From Cloeon dipterum (taxonomy: Eukaryota > Arthropoda > Insecta > Ephemeroptera > Baetidae): a stretch of DNA of 64,000 nt. Of this stretch, positions 1 to 12,344 are shown in pieces (within the stretch, counting starts at the first letter, position 1; each line of letters opens with the position of its first letter). The notes under the pieces are model-generated. The model made no database searches. It was not told the DNA's origin and saw only the letters and a list, made by a program, of their open reading frames with translations. The position numbers were made by a program, and so were the translations under genes. The stretch spans positions 27,707,883 through 27,771,882 of the forward strand of contig NC_088789.1 of assembly GCF_949628265.1 (NCBI RefSeq). Direction: 5' to 3'.

Positions 1-92
1 TCAGCCTGCCTGGTTTGGTAAATAATGTTTTGCAACCCGTTAAAAGCCACCAAGCATCTAGTTTGAGGGGGCGTCGTCTGTAATTAGCAAAC

Positions 93-3000
93 CTGCTGCT
101 TCTGCTGGCTGAGAGGAACCGTCACCTCGCGCGTGCCCCAGCTCACATTGTTTAGGTTGAAAAGCGAGTAGATGATTAGCAGCATGTACATGCTGGGCAC
201 GGTTATGTAGTAGATGACTCCGAAAGGCAGGCACCCGATCTGTTAAAACACGCACCGTGTGTTGATTTCCAGATGCGATCAAAATAAACGCGCTTCTTCT
301 TACCTCTCGGGGGTGCAGCAGGCCTGTCAGGATTAATTGACCCGACACTATGAAGAAAAACAAAGATGATGGAGCGAGGGGACCGTCTTCGGAGATTTGC
401 ATCATGATGCCCACCAACACGGCGATCATCACCATGCCGTACAATGTACTGATGATCATCGCCGCCGTCAACTTCAAGAGATTAAAGAGAACATTTTTTT
501 TACTATCTGAATTTCGGGAGCAACGTACCTGCGTCTTTTCCTTGGCGAAATAACAAATTATCATGAAGATCGCGACTGGTACGAGGTTGTAGGTGAAACT
601 AGACCATTGGTCGATCTTGAAAGCAGCGACGAAAGCGCCCACCAGCATGAGGAAGATGGTTCCTGGCCCCAGGACTGATCCAACCATCAGGAATCCCTGT
701 TACATTAGAACATAACAAATAATGAAAAAAATTTAGAAGACAAAAAAAATTACCTGGTAAATCATGTAGTTGAAAGAGAGGTTGTTATTGACGCGGACAG
801 TGCGCTTGTAGTCGCCGAGAAGGTCCATGATGTTGGCCATTGTGGACGGCACCCACCGACGCCGCTGGTTGTAGAACTCGTTAAACCCTTCCGGACAATG
901 GGTGTACGCATCGCTGGCGGCCGAGTATTCCACCCTGTAGCCGCGCTGCAGCAACAGAGTGCACAACCACCGGTCCTCGCCTGTTCAGAAAGTGTAACAA
1001 AAAAGCCGGTCCTTAATTATAATTACAATACCTTGATCGTACTGGACGTAGTGCCTGGCCTCCTCGGAACGGGTTGTATACTTTCTCATAACGTTGTCGT
1101 CCATGAGTGCCTTGCCCCTGAACAAGGAGAAGCAGCCCGGCGAACAGAGGACACAGCCGATCACGTGCTCGGTGGCTTTTTGCAGCCAGTGACCGACCGC
1201 GTACTCGAACCGCTGGTACCAAACCATCGCCCCCGAGCCGATTGGGTGGATGCGGCCGCACGCGGCTCCCAATTTGTTGTTCTTCTTCATCAGGTCGACG
1301 AGCAGCTGGACCGAATTCGGCTGGAAGTCGATGTCGCCGTCCAAAGCGAGCAAATACGTGTTGTCCGCGATCACTTCTTTGCGCTCGGCGGGAATGCGCT
1401 TCTCCAGCAAACGGTGCCCAAGCAAATAGTACATGTACATAACCTGTACAAAAAATAGAGCAATCTTGTTAGACACGTGTACAAATAGAGTTATAAGAGC
1501 GCTGCGGCTCAACCCTGCCATCCTGTAATCGGTGACAATAAATATGTAGAAATGTTCCATGCGCTAGTTGATACAATTGTCGTACAAAATAAATAAAAGA
1601 AAGAAATATTTTCGTAAAATGTGACAAAATCTGAAATTCCATTGTTCCTACTTGAAGACTAAATTTCATCTTTGTGACGATTTAGGACACAAAATGTATG
1701 TTTCTTATAATAGGGACCGCTTGTCAGCGTATGCAACCTGCACGGCAGGTCACTTTAGCTCCCCAGTCGTATTCACTTCATCTCTTCATTCTCCCTGCAT
1801 CATTCGAGACGACACGGGAGTATAAACTAATTCGTAAAGTGATCTCACGCCTGAGCTCTCGCCACATCCGTGTTTGTAAAGCTGTGGGCGCGGAGGGCGC
1901 CTTTAGAGCGTTTGTAAATTTAGAACGATTTGAACCCGGACTCGGGTGAGCGCATTTTAATTGAAATTCAATATTGTTTGATTCAATTAATTTATTATTA
2001 ATCGTTGTTGCGGTTCTTTGAAATTCTATTATATAGTTTATTGTAAAATAATTTATAAAAGTTGAAATATTTATAAAATTTTAACTTCTATGCAAGCCAA
2101 TAGCTCAAACGCATAAGGAGGAAAATTGGGGTTTTTAAATATCTTCCTACACCCACACAAGAGCCCATAAATTTTTATTGCGTTTAACGTCAAGGCAATA
2201 AAATATTATATCATATTTAGGAAATTATAAATTGGCCTACATTTTATTTAGGTCACTTTCATTATCACAAGTGTATTTTGGCAAATCTTCTAACGGAAAA
2301 AATTGAAAGCATTCAAAAATATCCTGTCGCCCATCAAACTACTATGTATTAAAGTTCTTGGTGAAAATTGCGTACTATATACGTACACAAAAAAGTGTTT
2401 TATTTTTGAAAAAAAAAATAATGCGGCATTTGAAAGACATGCAATCTCCATCATTCATCGACACGTTATTTTCTTCGAATATCCCATCGATAATTTAACA
2501 AAAAACGCAGAGAAAAGTTGGTCACCTTCTCTCTCTCTCTCTTTCTCTCCCAGTTATTGCATTCGATAAGAAAATGTGAACGACACACTCGCATTGGGGT
2601 TTTGTTTACACAGTCACGCACTCTGCATACAAACAACAGCTTTTGCGTCAGCAAATAAACCGGTGGGTTCATTCAATATTTACACTCAGCCAAAATGATT
2701 CTCCTGAGCATTGCATGTAATTTGCTCAGCATAGAGTCAATCGAAACGTGATTTCTAGCCACGTGCTTGGTCACTGAATTTTAAACAAGTAAATGATGCG
2801 TGCATTGGGAATTTCACAATTTTCGCGCGCTCGAGTGAAGCGTAAGCACAAAACTTACCCTCCCTTAAGGGGATTATTTTATCATACAAGCCAAGACCCC
2901 ACTCTGCTGCAGAATTGTGCTAATTTTGCATATTTTTATGGTCCCCGTCCTACTTTGGAAAGATTGAGTCGTGGAAAGCAATTCTTTTAAATGTTAATGC

Positions 3001-6000
3001 TGAGAATTTCGGGGGAAAATTATATAGATACAATGTGCCCACCGCCCACCGCAAATACATTTCACCCCCGGGAGAGAAGCTCTTGATTGGTGCGCAATAT
3101 ATTTTCTATTTTCTGCTCCTCTCTGAAGCTCAAAGAAGGAAAACACGATATTTCCCGCATGAAAAGAACATCGTACCTGGCTCCATCGCTTTTTGTGTCG
3201 AATTTTGTTCTTGTCCTTGAGATGCGTCACGAGCTTGGTTTTTCCCGGTAAAGTCCAGATCAGTTTTCCGCCATACGGGGTAGGCACTTTTTTGGGGGCG
3301 CGAAGGCGCACGTGAGTGTTGTGGACGTGGCTCGCTGCTTCGTCGATCGTGGCAACCAAAGTCTTCACCCACGAGTTGACCAACGGGCCTTCACTCGCAC
3401 CGTATTCCTTTTGCGGCAGGAAGGCGTCGTCAAAGAAAATGTGCGCTGCGAAAATTAATTAATTTATTGTGTAATGGAAATTAATTTCAAGGTTATTGGG
3501 CAAAAATCACAGGTCGCAGGACATTATGACTCTAAAAAATTGAAAACGCTAATTTAAAATGGTTTCAGGGTTCGTGGGAACCTGAGGGAAAGTTTCAAGG
3601 TGGTGTTAGGCTTCGTTTTCAAAAAATTCAAATTTTCATTTCAAAAAACAAATTTTTCGAATTTTTGTAAATGTTGTGAGCGCCAAATCTCGGGTTCTTG
3701 TTGTCAGAAGAGCGTTCGACTTGGCTTGATTTTCCCTTGTGAACTAAATGGTGTTTGGGATGCTCATTCCCTACCCTCAACCCTCTATTGGCTGTAATTT
3801 CATCCCCATAATTTTATTATAGGCAGCTTAATGTCTGCGTCTTTAAAAAGTAATATGTGGATACGGATTTTAATCTTTTTCGAAAAAATCTTTAAAACAA
3901 TTATCAAATCTAAAAGTTACCAATTCCCAAAAGTATGTATTTTTTAAGATTCAAAATCAATTGATTTTTCACACCGTGTGTTAGATACATTTGTTTTTTA
4001 ATTTTTTTTGTAATCAGGGCTGGTTTTTATATTTAAATAGAATGAAATTAAAAGGAGCCAATTTTATTATTATTTTTAGTTTTTGTAGCATTATTTATTC
4101 TTGTATCAAATGAAATAAATATCTAAATATTTGCACTAATGTCAAAATATTGCTTTTGACAATGAAAGGGACCTGATTTCAGCGTTTCAGAAATTTTTAG
4201 TCCGTTTTAAAGAGTTAAATTTGCATAATTCATGTTGGTACCGCAAAGATTAATAATTTTTATAGCATTATACAGTGCGGAAATTGTATTTTAGTCGAAT
4301 AATCAGCCAACCATTTTTTAATTTAGTTAGTTAAGAATGTCAATCCAGAAAAAAATGACTCACTTTCAAACTCGTAGTAGTCAGGGTCGCTGAACTGCAG
4401 CCACTGTTGGGCCATCCTGCGGGCAGACTGGTCCTCGTCCATGCGGAAGATCGACTTGAGCATCTCCATCATTTCCTCTTTGGTCTCGTGCCACATGGTA
4501 GCGCAGGCGAAAATGCGAGTTATGTGGTCAGTCGATGGCGAGCCGTTGGCAAGCATGTCCGACATGTTGGACGCGATGGACACGTTGTCCGCGTAGTCTT
4601 CCAATGGGGTTTTGGAACCTTTTTTAGGCGCTGCGTCCTAAAATGTGTAAAGTTTGGAAATTATATAGCATATCAATTTAAACGGCACTGCTAATACTAA
4701 CGCTTCAAATTTTCTCATTTTCGAAACGGGCAAGTTATTTTTGTATTCGTAAGCCCCCTCTCAAACGATCAAATTCGTAATATGTTTCTCTGATTCAGCA
4801 GTAAACCCCCTTGTTATCTTGTTCATTTTAGCAGAAAAAAATAGGGAAATAAATAACGAGGGCGGCTATACCTTGGCAACATCATCGTCGTTATCGTCGT
4901 TGCGTCTGTTGAGGGCCAGGGATTGGTCGATCAGAAGGGCACTGTACATCGGCGCAACAAACAGTTTCTCGGTACAAGCTAATCTCTCGCACTTAGGCCA
5001 CCAGATGTGGGTGGTGAACCAGGCCTGCGAGGCTAACCAAACCAGCCAGATCCAGGCATGCTGCAAATAGAGGCAAAAGTAAATCAAGTTAATCCGTCGA
5101 TGGCTAGGCAAGCCCGCAAAGCATTAGAGTCCGACAGGCTGCATTGAACGTGTAAGCATGATTAACTCGAAATTTCGAATCGCATTAAATTAATTGTTGG
5201 CATTTTCTCGAAATAAAAATTTATCTGGTTTTACATTACTGAAAAATTCAATTAGAATTTTATTCCAAGTTTAAATTTCGAGAAACCCAGCGGGGGCCAG
5301 ATTCGTGCGACGCGCAGATATGGCATCCGCTGGAGTATGGCGCGAAAAAACGGTCACGTGAGAAATGCGCGAAAAGAACCAAGTTTTCGACAATTTTGTG
5401 ACATAATTTGCAGTACTCTTAACTAATTGTGTCTTTTGGATCGTAAAAACAAACTCTTGACACTCGTACGGCAATCCAAAGAGAGCATTTTGCTTCCCAC
5501 ATTCAGACGCCATCTTGGATCTGCGCAGTGCGAACCAATTTTATCGCACATCTGAAACCTCTGACAAATGGCACTAACCTGCTTGGAGAGGAATTCGCCG
5601 AGATCGGCGTAGGGCGGCATGCGGAAGAACAGGTAGTCCGGAATGACGTTGTAGAAGTAGCAGGCGTCGATGCTCTTGAGTCCGCACAGCACCACGGCCA
5701 CCGAGATGGTCATAGGCACGGTGATGGTGACCGCGAGAGCGAAGCTGAAGCCCTGAATCATGATGCGGCACGCGTACTTGGCCGTGATGTAGCACAGATG
5801 GGCCGACGCCGCCTGGATCAGCAGCACCCACAACGGCGAATTGTACCAAACCTCCATCATGACGTACTCCTTGGTCACGATGCTCGACGTGCTGTTCACC
5901 ATTTCTACCTGAAATAAATTTATCATATTTTGATGTAAAAATCGGGCTAAAAATCATATTTGCAGCTAAAGAAGACACGTTGTAGCGAATAAAGGTAATT

Positions 6001-9000
6001 TTTTAAGGGGTTGGATGAGGGAGGGTGTGAAAAATCAATTTCAGGATGATCTTAAACGTCCATCGGTGGAAAAATGAATTAATTCTTATTTTTACGCTTT
6101 GGGATGGATGAGGGATGAAAAGGGGTGAAGTTACCACCTTGAAAATTTTATGGCTCGTCAGGGGGCATCAATACGAGTTGAACGGTATGCAGTTTTTGCA
6201 TTTCTGACCAGCAGAAGCCGAGATCTCGTGTTCAAATGATATTTAGATGTTTGACCCGAAACTGGGCTGACCTTTAACCTGAATTATCTCAAAAACTTAA
6301 TCTAGCAACGTCACAAAAATTTCAGGGTAGAATAATATTATGATTTCCAACATTTTTACACTCCTTCAAAAACTTGCTATTTTTAAATTTGATTTGAAAA
6401 TGCATGAACTTTTTATTTTAATTCTAGAAAAATATTTTTCTCACAAAATTTGTTTGGCATAAAATATTTCTTTAATAGAGGTTTCGTTTCTCTTGAAATC
6501 TTCAGTAGATTCTGATATACATGGTCAATTTCGTAATTTTCCAAATAAAAAAGCCGGAAATCACTCAATAATTTGGTTCAAAAATTTGACCTAACATTCT
6601 TTATAGTGGGAAAATTACGTCCAATTTATAAAAAATATTGCTGATTCCATCCTTAATCAAAACGGTAATTTTTAATTCTAAAATTACCTCAGTAGCGTTA
6701 ATAGCGTGGTTAGTAAAACCGTCTATGAAGCCATCGAAAAGTTTGTTAGCATCGTTGGTGTGCACGGTCCACACAATAATCATAGTGATGAAAAGCACGA
6801 TCATTTTCCACACGGAAATGAAGAGGTAGGTGAAATAGCGCCACTTCTTTGCTCGCTCCTTGATCTGCGCGATGTGCCGCATAACCCCTGCAATGTGAAA
6901 TATTCAGTTCAGTAAGAGAGAGAGAGTTGAAACTCTAGGTTGGAGGCATTAAGTTACCGAGGGCTGCGTGTTTGCTAACAAAGTTCTCCCACCAGCCGAA
7001 AGAAACGAGGAAGAGCCCGAGTGGAATGAACCAAAGTGAATTTCCATTTCCACCGTGTTCCACCAGCGGCCAGACAACAAGGCCAGTCACCTGTGCGGCC
7101 AGAGCGAGAAGATCGAATGCTATCCGGAGCAAAGTTTTGTTCACGGATCCGCGCTCCGACAGCAAACCTACAAAATGGAAATTATATTATTATAGACAGT
7201 TTATTTTGTCGGGAATGTTTTTCCTTATAAATTAGACGGGGTTTTCAATATTTTTTATTCAAATCTCTGACGCTTTGGTCCAAATTTCAAAGTTTTCGTC
7301 ATTTTAAAGAAGGCATAATGGAGTTTAAAAATAAATAAAACAAGGGGTATAGGTGTTTAAATGTTTTGAAAATGTTAAATAAATTTTTAGAAATGAAAAC
7401 TATCAAAAAATGTAGAACCAAAACGAGGACAGTTCCGTCTGTTTTTCAACAGTCTAAAAAATTACAACAAAGTCTACTTTCGCATGTGAAAACCCGGTTT
7501 TGACCGAAACGAATTATTTGTACTAAAAATTCCACCAAAAAATGAAACAGTTGATGTGAAAATTTTTCCAATCATGAAGGGCCGCCGTGGGCCGCCGATG
7601 CAAAAGCAGCAGTCACCCAAGGCTGCAGCCGCCACCAGTGAGGAGTTTTATCGGCCAGAAATCCTTTTCCTTTCAAGTGGTTAAGCCATGGAATGACCTG
7701 CCACCAACACTTTTCTACACTTTGCAGAGAGCACTTACGGCAACAAAATGTGAAGAACAATTAAGTGATTGTAGGGCTCAGCGTGGCGTGAAATATATTA
7801 TTCGTATTGATCTTTTTTGCATTTTAAATGCTAGTGTCTGTCAGCCCATTCTTTTCTATATAATTTATTGACGTAATGTGATTTTATGTATAGTAAACAT
7901 TATACTTGTATGACTTGTAGAGCAAGAATAAACAACAATATAAGGAAAAAATATGCATTTTTTTCTTTTAATCCGATTTAGGCTGTAGAAATATAGTTCC
8001 TTCGGCAGCCGCCACCAGTGAGGTGTGTTTTCAGCCAGAAATGCTTCTCCTTTCAAGTTGTTAAGCCATGAAATGACCTGCCACCAACACTCAAGGACTG
8101 CTGCGTGAAAGACTTTTCTGCACTTTGCGGAGAGCACTTGTGGCAACAAAATGTGACGAACAATTAAGTGATTGTAGGGCTCAGCGTGGCGTGAGATATA
8201 TTCGTATTGATCGTTTTTGCATTAAATGCTAGAGTCTGTCTTCTGTTCTTGTGAGTACTTCTTAAACCGCTCTATATTATAACAGATGAGAAATTTTTAA
8301 ATAATGAAAGAGCTGATGCAGAGGAAAATATACGATTTAATTTTTCTCTTCCAAATAAAGAATAAAAAAGAGAGGTTCATGGTTTGAAAATCTACAACAA
8401 AGCCCAATCAACTGGCTCTCTGCACACGCACGAAAAAAATTATCGAGCTGGGAACAAAATTTGAACTAAACACAAGGACAGAAGACAAAAATTTGTTTTT
8501 TACCCACAAGAATTGTACGATTTTAAGCAGTTTTTGACGGGTTTAATTTCAAATCGCATAAATCAGAAGCAATTAGAGGACCATCATAAAATTATTAATT
8601 AAATAAGACACAATAAATTTTGCTCTAGTCCAGTGGAAAACAAAATTTTTAATTATAATAAAACCACACGTATCTCGGAGGCTCGTAGCTCATGGCAGTG
8701 TTTTGAAATTAAAATTTATTGTTAGGAACGAGAGAGAGCGTTTCTCGAGTATGCAGCCCGCGAGCCGCATCTGTAGAGCGTGTTGCCTGCCAAGAAACGT
8801 CAGGCGCTTTTGTGAGAGAAAAGGAATTGCGCGCCGGAAAAGGGAAACTCAAGGAAAAGGAAGCGTGTGCGTTATAGTGTTGGAACAATAAAATGCAGGC
8901 CTTACCCAGGATTCCGGGCACGAGGCAGACGCAGTTGGTCAGCATCGCCGCCTTCACCACGTCGAGCTCGGGGAAAACGACAAAGGCGAGAATGCCTACT

Positions 9001-10484
9001 CCAATCGTGTGAAGTGTTTCCGCGATTAGCACAGTCGCAAAATCCAGCCAAGATGGCTTTTTGAAGCTTTTGAACACACACATGCGGGCTGACCGCAGGA
9101 ATGTCAACACGTCCGGCACGATAAGCGCGAAGAAGAGCACCCACGTCCACGCGATGCGGGTCTCGACAGGCAATGTCACTTCGTATCTTCTCTGACCGGC
9201 TAAAAAACATTTCATTCAGTCGGGAAACGTCGAAAACAGCAATGAGATTTTTTTAAAGTTTGTTTTAGAAATTATTAAAGAGCGCAGGACTGTTTTCACG
9301 GTGTCAAGATAATTTACACCATGGAAAAAAACTTTAAAAATAAATTAAGACGTTTTAAAATATTCACTTTTTGACTCGGGGGATGAAATTATAGCCAATA
9401 GGGGTTGAGGGGTGAGGGATGAGCACCCCAAAAACTATTCAGCTCACCAGGGAAAGTGAAGCCAAGTCGAACGGTGTGCAGTTTTTGCTTTTCTGACAGT
9501 TAGAACTCGAGATTTGGCGCGCACAACATTTGCAAAATTCGTTTTTTCGAAATTCAAAATCGAATTTCCAAAAAACAAAGCCGAACGCGGCCTTCAAGTT
9601 TTTACAAACGTTCAAACGAATCCTAAAACCAATTTTAAGGGGGGATTGGGATTTTAAAAGAATGGCTATATTTTATTAACCCCCTGAAATTTTAAAAAAT
9701 GACCCTTGGTGACCTTTGACCTCGACCGATGACCTCAAATATGGTGTTCATCCGATCGGGCTTGACAAAAGGAGTTCAAAGCATACCTTAGCTTTTATAT
9801 TGAATTATTGTTTCATTATCAAAATTGGCCATAAATGTCCCGTAAAACCCACAAAAATGAAAATTTTTTGGCTTCTCTTCGAGGCTAGATTAATCTATAA
9901 TGAAATTTCATCAGATTAAATTGACACCGCAAAAACCCGTGATTTTCGCTCTAGAAATACGTCTTATTTTCCAAACTCCTATAAATCCCAAAGAATAAAT
10001 CGAAATAAAGCGAAAGAGCTTTTGGGCTTCAGGAGGCAATTTCAGAAATTGGACTGGTCGGACGCTTTTCTTACTCGGATCGAGTTTTCTGTTGCACACT
10101 TCCAGACGTTGCGATTGGCTTGTTTGCGTGGCCATGAAGAAAATCGTTCCTTTGGCAATGATTCCGCTGCCGAGCACGATGACAAAGACGACGATGCAGA
10201 CGAGCAATTTTACCCAGCGGAGAACGGCATTTACCCTGGCTTCGCTCTCGGCCGCGGTCAGATCCTTGGCCGGCGGCAACACGCGAAACAAATCCCATGC
10301 TTTCAACTCGGGCGTCGGCCTGCCGAAAAACAACAAATTAAATGAAAAAAGTTAATCAGGATTTAAAATTAATTTTGAGCTAATTAGAAAGGAACACATA
10401 CGAAGTTGCTTTGAGATCATTCAGCGAGTCAGTCTCCTCGTCTGAGTAGTTATCGCGGTCTTCATCATCCATGTGTGAGGCCAT
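93..10484 (-). CDS. CHS: Chitin synthase, N-terminal and catalytic part (gene continues off the left edge)
   Basis: Membrane-bound family 2 glycosyltransferase that polymerises UDP-GlcNAc into chitin for cuticle or gut lining. Coding exons, 5' to 3' on the minus strand: 10484-10402, 10319-10075, 9199-8906, 7167-6958, 6887-6688, 5908-5579, 5060-4872, 4637-4364, 3445-3177, 1443-1032, 980-754, 696-529, 471-304, 239-93. All junctions are GT-AG and the phases agree, giving 1,072 codons. The start Met is in the second exon, 18 bp after an acceptor at 10504. Several N-terminal membrane segments are followed by family motifs: CATMWHET (~562-569), HIFFDDAF (~610-617), DGDIDF (~733-738), EDRW (~837-840), QRRRW (~874-878), then a membrane cluster and SWGTR (~1056-1060). 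Family members are usually about 1,500-1,600 residues, so roughly the last third is missing at the edge. The reading after SWGTR meets a stop unless the donor at 92-91 is used. I cannot say whether this is the cuticular (kkv/CHS1) or gut (CHS2) paralogue. Confidence 0.96.
2526..2552. repeat. (CT)n microsatellite in chitin synthase intron
   Basis: A short pyrimidine tract, mostly CT dinucleotides, in the 1.73-kb intron 1444-3176. The rest of that intron holds no exon-like reading that I can support. Confidence 0.8.
3505..3830 (+). repeat. Repeat family B copy 1
   Basis: It lies in the chitin synthase intron 3446-4363. It shares the family core, a G-rich stretch reading AATGTTGTGAGCGCC followed by AAATCTCGGGTTCT, with copies at 50.7, 53.0 and 60.6 kb, and in reverse at 6.0, 9.3 and 31.2 kb. 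The left part also carries the CGCAGGAC phrase seen at the ends of other copies. Confidence 0.65.
6005..6330 (-). repeat. Repeat family B copy 2, divergent
   Basis: In chitin synthase intron 5909-6687. The reverse-orientation core is recognisable around 6175-6235 (GTATGCAGTTTTTGC, then TTTCTGACC and GAGATCTCG) but more diverged than in the copy at 9.4 kb. Confidence 0.5.
7587..7930 (+). mobile_element. Non-LTR retrotransposon 3' end, relic 1
   Basis: Frame +3 encodes a short reading with KPWNDLPPTL, resembling the C-terminal tail of LINE reverse-transcriptase proteins (a W-N-x-L-P motif close to the stop). It is followed by a 3' UTR-like, T- and TGTA-rich stretch and AATAAACAACAATA. It lies in chitin synthase intron 7168-8905, on the opposite strand to the gene. 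Relative to relic 2 it lacks 23 nt after the NDLPP codons, which shifts the frame, so it is dead. The family assignment rests on the short motif only. Confidence 0.5.
7985..8250 (+). mobile_element. Non-LTR retrotransposon 3' end, relic 2
   Basis: A second, diverged direct copy of the preceding relic, 170 bp further on. It begins at the same GCAGCCGCCACCAGTGAGG phrase and ends at the same TGCTAGAGTCTGTC phrase. Here the tail reads through NDLPPTLKDCCVKDF to a stop, but the Trp codon before it has become TGA. Both relics start at a similar internal point, as expected of 5'-truncated insertions or of a local duplication. Confidence 0.5.
9281..9945 (-). mobile_element. Repeat family B copy 3, apparently full length, fills most of a chitin synthase intron
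   Basis: It covers about 665 bp of the 875-bp intron 9200-10074. The left end reads CACGGTGTCAAGATAAT. The complement of the right end reads TTGCGGTGTCAATTTAAT, so the ends look like imperfect terminal inverted repeats. The core near 9460-9530 is the reverse complement of the core in copies at 3.6 and 53.3 kb. No transposase reading is present. Confidence 0.55.
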
Positions 10485-10503
10485 TGTGCGTCAGCACGCA
10501 CGC

Positions 10504-12171
10504 CTGAAATGACTGAATTAATTGGAATTATATAATCATCGAAATTTGGGATCAATTTTCGCGCAATTCGAACCCTAGATCTTGTAAACAGTAACAATAT
10601 GTAGCAAAACAAGCACAATTTTTGTTCACAACAAGTTATATACGTGTATAATACACTCTGTTTCATTATGGTTTCTATAAATTTGTTGTGAATTTAATTA
10701 CGTTTGAAACTACGCGTGTAGAACGTCGAGAAGCCTTATTTTCTTTACTACTGCATAATTTAATGCAACTAAACACAAACATACTAAATGGTCTGTAATT
10801 ACAATGTGTAGAGTTAGTTTACCCTAAGCAATTGTTAAAGCTTTTAGTAGGTTTCTATGTGCGTATAAGTGATATTTCAATAATGGTCAATTAATCTCTA
10901 TGATGCCAGTATGAACAAGTCTCAAATGAAGTGTTTTTATTTATTTATTATATATCCAACTAAACAATTCGAGGCATTACAAGTGTCGGATCCGATTGCA
11001 AAACCGCAGCTACGTGTTGAAACGAGAAAATTTGCCGACAATGATGGAATAATGTTCGGTATGTACAATCAAAAAACTTATCAATGCATTCTTATCAATC
11101 TTTCCATATCAGGCTGGAACGTTCCGTTTGTGCGTCAATATCACGAATCAAACAAAGCTAATCCATTTTTGAGGCTTTTAAGTGTGCGACAGTAAAATAA
11201 TTTCACTTACGCAGAGCGCCTTGGAATTTTTTTTTTATCATTTATTAGCTACTAATTAAGGTTTGTATGTGACAGTTTCCAGCAAACGTGATTCACTATG
11301 CCTTCTTTAATGAAAAAAGTAACAAAGCGAGGCAATCATCATTTTTAAAATGAAAAAATGCATCAAGCAGTGCAGTTTTTTTTAATTTACTCAGAAGTTC
11401 AAAGAGCGATATTGCATAATCTTCATGAAATGTAGCGCAGAAATGGAAATATATTAATTTCTAAAGGCAGAGTCTTATGAAAAATGAGTTTATCGTTAGC
11501 CTTGATGCCGATCGGTGTTTTTATCCTTGATCTGCTTTGAATAAATGGAAATGAGATTGTTACGCCTTGATATTTTTTCCCAAGTTCAAGAAATAGAATT
11601 CATCTGTTGCTATATACACAAATGGCAGGTAAAAATGAAAAAGCATCATTCGAGAATGAATTATTCAGCAAGCCATCATGCAGAATTAAAGGTATACGCC
11701 CGTGTATAGAGGTGAAATCTGGCTCGAAATAGCTATAACTCATATGCCAACGGCGGTGGAGCTTTGAATTTTGGCACAGCCTCCACGTATGCGCAGCTAA
11801 TTTACGACGCTCGTGAAATTTAAAGGGAAAGGGTGTGAATATGGTGTTAAAGACAAATCATTTTAGTAGATTGATACAAAAAAATCATGATTCATCCGTT
11901 ATCGATATAAAATTTCACTGTTTGTCGTTGGTCATTGATTTTCTACGAACGTTTCGCAAGCCCCGACGATGAATTTATTTAAAACTGCTGGGGGTGCTTT
12001 TGTTTGCTTTCCAAACTGCGGTACCAGCAGCAACCCCTATATTATATGCTTAAAATTATTTCCAGCCGACTACACCTATTGAAACCAAATAAATTTGTTC
12101 ACTCAAGTAATTCGATCTAGATGGAAAGGAAACCTACGAGGAGCATTATTCAGCTAAATTTGTCTACCCAC
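10504..12171. other. Spacer or chitin synthase first intron, no gene seen
   Basis: AT-rich sequence without a coding signal that I can support. If the leader exon at 12172-12344 is real, this is its intron. Confidence 0.5.
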
Positions 12172-12344
12172 CTTTCCAGAACGGCAGTGGCCGACACTTC
12201 CTAGAAGAGAAAATCAGTTCTAAATCCGGTGACAGGAGAGAAACTGCGTTGTTAAGGAGCAGGAGAAAATTGACCGTCGCCTCCTATTAGGAGGGCAGGT
12301 GAAAAGCAACTCAGAGATGGCCGAAACCCCGCACCGACCGCACT
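12172..12344 (-). promoter_or_regulatory. Candidate transcription start and non-coding first exon of chitin synthase
   Basis: On the minus strand an initiator-like ATCAGTG (A at 12344) opens a 173-nt stretch that is GC-richer than its surroundings, contains no ATG in the sense direction, and ends at a donor AAAG|GTGGGT (12172/12171). The chitin synthase coding exon begins at an acceptor (exon edge 10503), so an upstream leader exon must exist. This block would give a 1.67-kb first intron. No TATA box is seen. The link is inference from signals only. Confidence 0.35.

Noticed and set aside
1925-1950. tRNA-like B-box resemblance (GATTTGAACCC)
   Set aside because: No A-box at the right distance and no cloverleaf could be drawn.
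5271-5513. Possible alternative chitin synthase exon in intron 5061-5578
   Set aside because: The open frame has no similarity to any chitin synthase segment and no good splice borders.
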